From the NCBI GenBank assembly GCA_013398615.1, contig VZSR01003803.1, positions 13,133,187 through 13,197,186 on the forward strand: a stretch of DNA of 64,000 nt, written 5' to 3'. This DNA comes from Brachypodius melanocephalos. Taxonomy: Eukaryota > Chordata > Aves > Passeriformes > Pycnonotidae. Positions 51,001 to 63,000 of the stretch are shown piece after piece. Position numbers and translations under genes: made by a program. Numbering within the stretch: position 1 is the first letter of the stretch; each line of letters begins with the position of its first letter. Below the pieces are notes generated by a model that saw nothing but the letters and a program-made list of their open reading frames with translations, had not been told where the DNA came from and searched no databases.

Positions 51001-54000
51001 AGGTTCTGCTGCAACATCTAGTCATTCCATTTTTGCATCACTGCCCTGTCCCAGCTGGTCATGAAGTATGCAAGTTCAGCTCCAAGTCCAATTTGTTCCA
51101 TGTCATCGTTCCTTAATTCCTCTTTCAGGAATTAAGGAATACTGCTTCTGCATCACAAATCTGAAGAAACTGGAGTCTAAATTTCCCATCTTTTATCAGT
51201 ACAGCCTGACAAGCACATGCAGCTATGTGTTTGGATTCTTACTGTTACCCAACCGAAGCTAAAAGAGGATACTAGAAAAGACTAACAATGACACAAGAAG
51301 AAAGTAGCAATGCTATGAGTTTGTATCCAAAACATAGAATTCCTACATTTTGAAAGCCAGTAGTTGAGAAACATCCAACAATATGAGTACAACAGCTCAC
51401 ACAGAACATATCTTGAGCCAACAGTATGCAACATGCTACATCCTCTCAATTTTTTAGATTAGTGCTGCTGCTCACAGAATAACCAAACTACAGCTTTTTT
51501 GAAAAGTTGGCCCTGCACACTAACAATGGCACATAAGAGCCCCAAATACCCTTCTGACTCTCTCAGTCTGCAGGAAGGAGTTTGGGATGCAGGTCACACA
51601 AAAAGAAAGCATGCCATCATACTTACAGGATGTGACACAATGCACTGCTTAACATGTTTAAGGCCAGTGAACAATTTGCTGGGTAGGAGACAAGAGGTTG
51701 AGCTGCTCAAGATAACATTGTCACCCACAATAAGATCCAACTGATTGAAAATCTTCTTTTTCAGTTCCAGGTTCTCTGGAGTACATTCCTGGAATAAAAA
51801 CAAAAAACAGTATTAGAAGTCATGTAGTTCAGTAGTATCGATGCTTACATCTCAGACTTCACTGATCCCATCCTAAATTGACACCCAGGAATTCAGCACA
51901 AACCATCTATTTTAATCAGCCTAGATATACCAGTGAGCCATTAACACAAAAATATCTTCCCACAGTTAAAGAAATGGAAAGCACAAGAGTTTATGTCCAA
52001 CAGAAGATGGACTACCACATTCTACAGGACATTTAACACAAAAGAAAATACTCTGCTTTGTCTAAAATACAGACTTTAACTCACAAAGGGAGATAACAAA
52101 ATACAGAGGAATAAGACCTGGTCTCCACTTATTTTTTAAGAGAATCTCACATGATAGAAGTCATATTCTCTCTCAGACAAGATGGAAATGAACAGGTTTA
52201 TCTCAAAAGACAAACTTACAATCTCCAGAACTATGGCAGAGATTCCAAGGTACAGCTCTGCAATCTGTGCTTAAATAATTCCTAGAGTTGAAATTAATGA
52301 AGATACTTAAGCATTTTAAGTGTGAGTGTCACTGAGGAAGACTTGCGAAGACCATCCAAAGCAGAATGAATGCTATCAAAACTTTTCCCAGAGTTACTGA
52401 GAACATTCAGCTCTGCATTATTGTGTGAAATTTCACATGTGTGAGCCAAGAGCCACAACCTACAGTCATTAGATTTCCAAAGTTGCCTCCAGGGGATGCC
52501 TGAAGGAGAGCATGCAAAGATCCTCTAATCTGGGAGGAGAAGCACATGGGATAATAACTACAGTGGATCCCACAAGCAACAGAAAAGTCTTGAGCCTACG
52601 AGAAGAAAATGGAGGAAGAAGGCCAGCCTGTTTTTGAGGGTTTTTGGAAGAGTTTAAAAAAATCCAAGCAGCCTCCCAAAGTTGCAAAACCTCAGCCTTC
52701 CCCTTAAAACACACAGAAAATACCTGCTCTTTTCCAACTCTAACCTTTTCTCACCTGTCCTACATTCTGTCCTTTCTGTTATGCTGAATTACAGACAGCA
52801 AGGTTAAGGGAAAAGACTACACATTTGACATAATCCAAAATTTACATTTAACATCTGCTGCTTCAGACAGACTCTGTGGCAAGACTACCCAGGGCCAGAG
52901 TTTTTAAACTAAAAAAAGTGTTAAAAGTAATTTGAAGTCTTAAAAAATAAGTTGCATGGAACAGTACTAAAGGTTCCATGATGCAGGAGATAAACAGGGT
53001 CATTTAAGAACTCCAGATAGAGCCCAAAGTATCAGACAGCCTTATCAACACAAAATGATACTCTGCTCATAGTTCCAGAATCCCTGCTTGTTGGTTAAGC
53101 TTAAATAGTTTCTTTTAGTGAAGCCAAAGATGACGAGAACTCTGCAGATACTGTTCAAGCTAATAAAAGAGCTGCTCTGAATAGGTTTGTGAACTTGAAA
53201 CTCTAAGCCTGCTCTCACATCAGATGATAATCAAAAAGGCAAACTCAAATCTGCTGGAAACTCAAACCTGCCATGGTTGCGTAAGGTTTCTGAATGGGCC
53301 ATTTGCTTGGACTTTCTTGTATAGTATTACAATTGTATTCATGTTGTTGGACCACTGCAATAAAGTTTCTGTTCTCAAGCATGCAATTATTTTCTCAGAG
53401 ACACCAATTCCCTGAAGAACGGGGAAAATTAAGCTCTAAACAATCCATTAAACAGGAACTTCACTTGCTGTCAGTTATGGAGCCTGGAGAGGTCTGAAGC
53501 TATTCTGTTTACCCTGAGAAAGAGAAGATCAAACAGAGAGCAGATAAGATACGGGTTTAAAGCTACCACAGTTTCTCTCAAAGAATCAGTGCTAAAAGGT
53601 TAGCATGCACCACCATGCATTTTAAGTGACACTGTATATTTCTGTGCCCTTTTCTTAGCTAAGATCACACTTCTCATTTGCAGTGAACAGTAAACCTTTA
53701 TTCCAAGGCCTCGTCACCTAAACAAGGTTGCTACAAATCTGGCTTCCAATTTAAACTTTATTAGACATCTTTTAAGAGCCTGATCAGAACATGACAGCTC
53801 CCTGTTAATTTTTAAAACCCACCTCCTGGAAGTGTTGTATTGAATTAAAGGCTTAGATGTAATAGGAATTACACTACTCAAATACATGCTTAGAGAACAC
53901 ACAGCAACTACTTGAACCGGTTTATGAAATCTTAAAGAACTACACAAAGATAAACACATGCTAGACTCCCTCCCTAGCTAACTGATACACCACATGGTGA

Positions 54001-57000
54001 TTGAGGGCTAGTTGCCCCTAATTACGAAGCTGGACTCACATGACACAACTCTGGAATATCCGTACATGCAAAGCCAGTGAGTTTTATCTGTTTAAATCCA
54101 GTGCCTCTGTGTTTTTGTATAGGCCTTTCTCACCATGCCATCCACCATCTGTGCTCCCACATGCATCCACGCTCATCTAAATGCACAACTTCATTTTCCG
54201 ATATTTAAATGCTGGCATCTCCCCAGGTTCTTCCCATCCATTCTGATATATGCCAAAGTAGCAGCTCCTCTGTAAATTCTAGAAATACACTTCCCAAAAC
54301 ACTATCTTCCAAAATACCTTTTCCTTATACTATCAATGAGAATTGCTGCTGGGCAATTTATTAGTACTGGGAGGCAAAAGAAACAAAATATGGCCTGAAG
54401 CAAAGCCCTGCAACCCAGTTGTATGGTCCTAAAAGAAGTAAACATCCTACACAAGCAGTGTAAGATGAAAGCCGGATATTTAAACTAGCATGCAGGTCAA
54501 AGATGAGCAACCACTCAGCAAGAAGAAAGCCACTCTCTGTAAAATCATCTGGAGATGCTGTCACAGGGAGCAGCATCAAGCCTTCCCAATAACAAGTATG
54601 AGTCTGATGGTAGTCACCAGCATCAGGAATTGACGAATAAAGAAGTCTGAAAGCTACAGCTGAACAAAAAAAAATTCCTACCTCCTGACCAGACACTGTC
54701 TGCTGCAAATTCAAAACATAAACAAAGTGTTTTGTCTCTGACAATCTTAATATGAAGGTTTATGATAATATATACATTTCTCCAGGTGAAGACAGATCTG
54801 TCTTGAGCTCTCCTAAGACCCCTCTTCATTACAGGAGTTTATCCCATATCATAGGATTCTTCCAAGTAGATTTTGGCCCAACAGGCCAAAGTTGTCCCTC
54901 CTGAAGTCTAGAGCTGTAATCCCAGTTTTTGTCTTGTATCTCCTCTCAGGATCCTCAACTTCACCATCTCATGGTCACCATAGCCAAGACTTCTCCCTGA
55001 CCTTCACATCTCCTATCAGTTCTCCATGGTTTGTGAGGTCCAGCACATCTCCTCTCTTCTAGTTCTCAACCACCCGTGTTAATGTTACCATGAATGCATT
55101 CCACAATCCTTCTGAATTCTTCGTGCTCTCCTGTGCTGACCCTCCAGCAGATATTGATGTGGTTGAAGCCCCACCATGAAGACATGGGCCTGTGAATGTG
55201 AGGCTTCTGAAGAAGGCCTTTTCTTCCTGATCAAGTGGCCCATAGCAGACGTCTACCACAAACTCATTCAGCACAAACCATCTATTTTAATCAGCCTAGA
55301 TATACCAGTGAGCCATCAACACAAAAATACTGGTGCCCTTGCCTAACCACAACTAAAGTAGAAAATTATTTTCTAGAGTTCTGCAGCTTCCCCTTTCCCA
55401 GTAAATTCAGTAAGGTTTTAAGCAGCAGGTAAATTGTTTAGAAGCCATGACAACTTTGACTGCAACAAGAATGCTCCTCGTCTTCTGCAGTTAAGTGAGG
55501 AACTCCAAACATGCCACAAGCCCCTGCCCTGTTTACACACATGTAAAACTTACAGCCTTTTAAGGAGCCTCAGCTTGTCAGTGCTGTGATTTAGCTGACA
55601 TTTTTAAAGCACTCCTTTAGAACAGTTCCCAGAGTCAAGTGACAGTGATCCTCTCCTCTCACAGAATAGCAGCAGCTCTCAAAGCACCAAACTATCCCAC
55701 AAGCTGGACCCAGACTGTCAGCACTCCTGCAACAGGAACCACTTTATGTCCAGCTTTTTGTGGGAATATAAAGAACTTCACAGGATTAAGAGACAAAGAG
55801 TTCTGCATGTCAGAAAAGGAGCTTTTCTGAAAGCTTGGTGCCTAATACATTTCTACAAATACTTCAATTATCTTCTATAGTTATAATCCACTAGAAAAAG
55901 AACTTCACAGAAAAGACAGGCATAGTTGTTTTACTTTCAATCTAACAAGTCACTTGAGAATGTTTTATTTCTAAAACAAAGCCTGAATAATATAAACCTA
56001 CAAAAAGGTTTGGCCTGTGGATTTTTATACACATAAACTAAATGCTGTTTAAGACAGACATTAAAAATACCTGAAAAGGAGACCTGCAAATTTAATGAAA
56101 TTAGAGATCTCAAATCACTATCTATAGATAGCAACTGTACAGTCAAATACAATTATTCCACAGAATTTTACCACATCTAAATAACACAACAAAGGATTCT
56201 TGTAAAAGCCTCTTTGAAAAAAATATATTTGCTAAAATAAGTTCTCTGCAAATCAAACCCTGCCATTTGACAATCAGTTCTGTTTCCTCCAACATCATTC
56301 GAAAAGTTGAGGTTACTGAGGTTACCAAAGCAATATTCCATCTATTTGCTTCATCTTGCATATAGACTGCTGTGTTTCAGTCACCATTTTATTGAATCCA
56401 CATCAAATTACATTTTAAGCAAAACAGTGTTTAAAATGCTCACTACTATCATTAGTATTTCAGTCTTAGTTATTCTAACTTTTATTTATGCTTTTGTGTT
56501 GACATCCTGTTCCTGCAGGGTTTAGGTGTGTATTTCCATTCTGGAAGAGTGAAGATGCACCTTTTATGAAGGAAACTTGAGCTTTTGTCTATTGTATTCC
56601 ATGTTAGACACTAAAGTGCACTCTAGCCAGTAAACAAGAGTCACACACATGAATCAGGGGAACTACAGCACCTGCAATTAAAAAACGTGACATTTTGACT
56701 GCAGAGGCTGGGAGTTCAGCCAGTGAAACAAGCAAAGACACAAAACTGTATTTTTAATATCAGAACAAATTATTAAGCTGGAGTATCAATCTTGCTTCTG
56801 ATATTATTGTTAGCTAATAGAACTTAGCTCAAATATCTATTTTTTCATACATTGAATAGGTTTGACAATTTCACAAAATTCAAAATCATTGCATATTTCA
56901 AATGCAAATCCTTGACTTCAAGCATTTTAAACTTTTCCATCATGCTCCCCTCAGAAACAGTTTTAGATTCATATTTTGAGGCACTTTAGAGATGGATAGG

Positions 57001-60000
57001 ATGTGCATCTAACAGTATGGAAAGACAATATTTAAGACAAGGCAACAAACAAAAATTCATTATTTCAAAGATGGTAAGAGGAAAACATATTTACTTCAGT
57101 CTCTTTTTGTAAAGTATTGCTGCTCTCCTTGAGGATAAAGGCAGAGCCAGCAGCTGGGTAGGAAGCACACACACTTTTGCATGGCTTTCAGGTGAGACAC
57201 ACACACAGAGCTGTTGTGGAAGGAGACCCCAGGCTGTTGCCTTTCAGTGCAATGTCAGGATTTTGATTAAAATGAGGTAGAAGGAGGAAAAGAAGCCAAA
57301 CAACAAACCACCATAAAAACCCTGAAACACTTGGATGTGAAGCAGAAACCCAACCCAGTGGGACACACACAGGGGAACAGGAGCTGAGCAGGTTTTCTGG
57401 CCCGTTCCCACAGCAGATACTCATTCCACTTAACTGGGTACACAACTTCCTCCCAGAGGGTTTCAAGCTCATGAACAAAAACCAAATCATTAACAAAAAC
57501 ACCATTTGCAACAAAAGCCCCCTTAGGTGCAAACCAGCTCTAGTTAGTCCAAAGCAATCCACACAGCCTTGGCAACCAAGACTTCAATTTTGAACCTGAA
57601 CTACCTTACTAACTACTGCTATCCTGTAAGCCAAGGAGTCACCTTTGTCTTGCACCTAAACCCCAAGAGTAACCCCTAAGAGTTAAAAAGGCATAATAAG
57701 GGCAGCAGCTCCTTTAACTGAAAAGCAGACTGACCGTTTGATAGGGATGGGAGGGCCACATTATCACCATGTGATACAATTATAAAAAATAGAAATAAAG
57801 TACAGGCATGCGGGTTTCACATCCCAGGGCTGCACTTATAGACTTTCTATGGGTTATGTATGTGCTGGAGCAAAATGTTAAATGTGGGAGGAGAAGGAAT
57901 CACACCACAAGAGAATTTTAAGAACAGGTTAACACAGTTTTGACAGCTGTCTAGGTATGAGTGATTCTGCCTGCCTTTGGTCTCATCACTAGATGAAGAA
58001 ACTTATTGTAAAAGCAGTCATAAAAGATCAAGTAAAGCATCAGCACTTTCAGGCTAATCTAATTTTAAAAAATAATTTAGGCTATAAATCACTTTAGATC
58101 TAGAGTGATAATTTCTTATTTGTCTTGAACATATGAGCTCATACAAGCATGAAATCTGATGCTTCATAAATCACTACCTCCTGAGTGACATGAAAGACTC
58201 TTGACTGCAAGATACTGTGCAAGTAAACAACTGTGAGGTGAAATCCAGCACTTGGATGGAAACATTTTGTACTTTCCTACATTTCATAAACATATTCTGT
58301 TAAAGAATCTGACCAATAAAAATATCAAATTACTGCCATTTTATACTGCTCAGAATAAATGACTGAATTACAAGTGTCCTTTCAACCTCTAGTAGAAAAA
58401 ACCAGGATCTGCAGAGGTACTAGTTTTCAGGACTACATTTTCTAAAATAAGACTTGGAAATTTGGGAGGGTTTAAGGGGTTCTGTGAGGGGCTTTTTGGC
58501 TGTTTTTTTTGTTTAAAACAAATACAGCAAAGGAAGACAAGTTTACTCCTTCTGTTAGTATCATGACATGAAAAGATCCATCATTTTCCATAATGTTCAC
58601 ATGTTCTACAAGACAAGGCTGCTACAGATGAAGATCCTTTTTGTTCCCTCAGGAAAGGGCAATAAGATTCAAACTCATTGACTGACATGCTCCTCCTTAT
58701 ATCTTCTCTCGAAGTACAAGATTTTCCCTGTTTTCCTCTGATCTCATCCATCCTGAAAAATAGGGAAAGTGATCTAGGAAAGGCAATGGAAACACAATAC
58801 CACCCAAAAAAAGGGACCAGGGAGCAGTGGAAGAGAACCTGAAGAGCAAGATTAGTTGTCAGGGAGGATGACAGGGATCCTGAAACAGGGATCAAAACCA
58901 TATTCAAGACTGTAATGGTAGATGACAGCAGCTGTGACATGCACAGAGTATTTCGGAAATAAATGTTGGAAAATTTGGAAGGATGTAAGTCCATTCAGCA
59001 GCAGTACCACTGCAGGGACACAGGCAAGCTGTTTACCCAAACATTATCTTTCAGCTTAACTTAGACACTGACTTCGTAAAATGTTTTACAGAAAGTCTTT
59101 AAGATCTGATCATTCAAATCTTTAAAATCAGAAAGAATTTTCTCAAAACTTCTACAAAGACAGCTAGTCAGGTCTCATGCCTAAAACCTGTTCCCTCAAA
59201 AGCCAAACCACAACTTCTGGTGCCTCAGACCAGTGTTTAAGCTCTGTAGGGCAAAACCAGGCCCAAGGTTATATTTGCCCAGCTGAGAACAAACAGACCC
59301 ATGTTTGTCCATCCAGGAGTCAGCTCAGAAGAAGCCATGTTACTGCAGTGCTTGCACACTCTGCCTGCCAGCAGTTTTGTTTTTACAGAGCTCTGTGACT
59401 AACAGAGCCTCCAAAACAGTATGGTCTTCCAGCCTGTGAGCTTCAGGGCAGCTGAAGATATCTTCACCCACTGTCTGCAGACATTCCCTCATCCCCAAAA
59501 TAAAAAGGCTCTTGAAAGCTGTCATGACAGTCAAACAAAAGCTTCAAGTAGAAACTGGTAGACAGTCAAAAACTAATTTTTATGACCGGAGACACAAGAC
59601 ACCTGTTGTCAAAGCTCCAAAGTCAATGCTGGTTTTGCACCCCGAAGGCACAACAGGCTTTTTGAAAGCTGTTAACACTGTTTTTTTTAAAAAAGTCCAA
59701 CTGGATAAGATGAAAGAGCCAGCAAGATCTGAAAGATACCAGGTTGAAAATCTATTAATGTTGTTATCACCAGCTCAACAGTCTGTGCAGGTGTAATGCG
59801 GGGAGGTGGAGAGGGGGCAGAACATCCTCTCCTTTTAAAGGAGCGGGCAGGAAATGAAGATACTCTTCTAAGGCTTTTTGGCAGAGTTCTTTTAGAAGTA
59901 AAAAGCATAAATACTTCAAGAACACATGGTGTAAGTTAAAAGCTTAACTTCATCCCCTCGCCCAGTCTGTTCAATGCCACAGCAAAACAGATGGGTTCAG

Positions 60001-63000
60001 AGATCCCCTCTCAGTCACCCTTTGTGTCCATCTTCAACCAGGCCAGCCAGCCCTCACCATTCACCAAAATGCACAGCAGCTCAGGGGTCAAGGGTAAGAT
60101 CTTAGCAATAGTTAGACACCTTATCTTCCTCTGACAGCTAGTAAACTTTATTGATCAGTTAGTAAATTGTTGAATTTAAAACCTTTGGTTTTGTTTTAGT
60201 AGTGTTGTGGTAAGAGATCATACAAGTGCTGCACTGACTTCTGTTCAAATTGTATTATTTATGAACTATATACATGTACACTAAAATCTGGTTTTAATAT
60301 TAAAAGGAGTACTAACATGTTCAATACTCAACAGTCACAAAAAGACAGAAGACAAAAGTCATCATATATTTATGCAGGAAAGCTAGGAGCACAAAAGTAA
60401 GAAACATTTAAGTCACCCATAATATTCCCATGCCAGGAACATTACAGTACAAACATATCCATTAATTTATCTCCATGGAGTTTTCAGCTAATGGAAAAGT
60501 TATTTCAGAATTAAAGCCTTTAGTGATATAAAAATTTGCAGTGCACATTCACCTACATGCTATCGGTTATGCACTTATTCCGAGTATCATAGGAAAGTTC
60601 TGAGAAGTGAACTTGTGTGAATACTCAGATTGAAAGCAAAACACAGACTGATTTCCTTCTAAAGTTGATGTAAAGCACACTCATCAAGACAAGTTACTTT
60701 ATGAAAATGCTTAGTAGAGAGACTATATAATTTTTTTAAAGGTTTGCACCATTACTGCCACAAATTTTCTCGTCAGTCCTCCTAATTATCTCTTGCATCT
60801 TTTCCTCTTTTGTATCCTTGCTGATAGAATTTCGGAAGTTCCATTTTTTGCTACTTTATCCCATTTGTTTTAAGTTACGTCCTATGAAAACTACATGGAA
60901 GGCAATTGTCTGAAGAATTCACTCACGGAGGGCAAACATCAAATAGATTTTAAGGCTTTAAGTGGACTTACTCTACAAAGGACAGATTTGAAAAGAAGTT
61001 AAGATTTAACCAACTGAAATCCAGGGTAAAGAAATGCAGAACTCATGAAAATTTTGAAATAAGCTAATCAGTAGGTTATATCATTAAACATCAAGATTGA
61101 GCCCTCTATATCCAACTAAGATTAATGCAACCAATATTTCATCCTTTAAGTAACTGAAAGTCAGAACACTTGTGCTCATAAGTTACAAATAGTACATTTT
61201 GTCCTTCCACATTCACAGCTGCACTAAGCAGCATTTCTTAAATTTAATATGGGTCAGTCATAAAGTTGTTCACTCCTGAAATAAGGCTGTGAGCCTAGAT
61301 TGTTTCATCCTATTCCACCACCCTCCTTCAAGAGAAAATGAAAGTCTGTTTCAAGTAAGTTTCCTGCCCACTTCCACCGTGCATTTGTTAACATTTTGAA
61401 TCAAACTAAACTTCAATGCTATCATTTGGAGAGCTGATACAAACTGTGCCAACCATGTTTCACATGTATGACTTGTTATCCATGGGCATACTGCAGCTAT
61501 TTCGTTTATTTTTATTGATATACTAAACAACTACATGTTTGGAGACATCAAGAGGGCTAAGGGAACATAAAATAGTGCCAGAAAGCTGGAGCACAGTATT
61601 GCTGTTTGGAGACTACCAACACAACACTGCTGTCTTCAGCTACCTGAAAGGAACACACAGGTTCTCTGAGGTGCAGGCTGGTAGGACAAGAGGTAAGAGA
61701 CTGAAGTTGCAAGAAGAGACTTCCAATTAGATATTAGGGAAAAGTTGCACAATGACATTAATCGAATATTGTAACAAGTTACCCAAAGAGACCAGAAGTG
61801 TTTATCCAAAACTCAACTGCACAAATTTTGTGCAAGTCGATGCAAGTTGGTCCTGCAATGGGTTGGGCCAGATGACTTCCACAGGTTCCTACTAACAGAA
61901 AATTACTTTGATTTTGCAATGTTTGCCCAATGCCCATTTTGTAAATGAACTGATAGTGGTGGAGACGGATGCAGGCCTTGATTTAATCTGACGCGGCACA
62001 TCAAAAACCAACAGCATACCAAAACTCAACACCCCTGCCAGAGCAACAAGACACAAGAACTCCATCACGGCTTCAAAAGAAGATGGTAAAATTGAAGCCA
62101 GAACACTGAAGAGATACAAAGTTGGCGCTAAGAAGGATCAATCAGATCCTTGCAGGTAGCATACGGAGAAAGTAAGGACACTATATGGATATACCACGGA
62201 GTAAGAAATGCTTGAAACAGCAAAAGAAAACAAGAAGAAGTATGAGAATACTGGAAAGAAGAAGGCAGCCTTCAAAGCAGACAGTAGGAAGAAAGGTCAG
62301 TTCTTACTGGAATAGGCTGGCCAGTGCTGTTTCACAGATAACTGTGCCCTTTGTTATATCCATTCATAAATGACCTGAAAGTTAGCTCTTGAAATTTAAG
62401 TTGGCCATCATTATAACAGTCACAAACATCTGCAGAAGGACTTTACAAGACTGAGTGATCAGACAATAAATTTGCAAAATAAACTTAGTAGAATTAGGTA
62501 ATAAATGCATGAACACAATACTATGAACTAACAAGGTCTGAGGTCATTAGTGATAGAAGAGTAAGATACCGGGGGTGACAATATATAGTGTCATGCTATG
62601 AAGAAAAGGAACGAACACAAAACAGTGTACCACTATAAAAATCTAAGAGTACATTCACACCCTGACTTCTGTGTGAGGCTTCGCTCTGCCTCCCATTCTC
62701 TCCTCCTCACTTCACCAAATTGGGAGGAATAAAAGGTGCTCTTTCAGTGGAACTGTTATTAGGAAGTCTGTGCTCTTTCAGTTCAATTTGTTATTAGGGT
62801 TGTGTTGCAGCTGATCAGACTGGGAATTTGCAATCTGAAACAGTGCAAGCTGTAAACTCGAGTGCAGCACTAAAACATCTAGAGACAGCTAATGGTACAA
62901 CACTGGAGTAATACTGGGGAGCCATATAGGGTAGAAGATGACAATCCTAATGAGAACTCATTCATACTTTATCCCAGACATGGTCCCAGATTAGCCTATT

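Larger units (their letters stand above)
47644..51626 (-). other. CRYL1 intron 4
   Basis: This 4.0 kb intron has donor gtaagt and acceptor cttgag, and interrupts the gene right after the catalytic His-Pro codons. It holds a TTTG microsatellite at about 49.6 kb and a perfect 13-bp hairpin at 51109-51139. The rest is unique sequence. Confidence 0.85.

Noticed and set aside
55059..55274. 71-codon minus-strand open frame that looks protein-like
   Set aside because: It is the CR1 endonuclease fragment (VCYGPLDQEE), not a separate gene.
58581..58994. 137-codon minus-strand open frame within CRYL1 intron 3
   Set aside because: No recognisable homology. It does not fit the CRYL1 protein, which is complete without it, and its length is within chance expectation.
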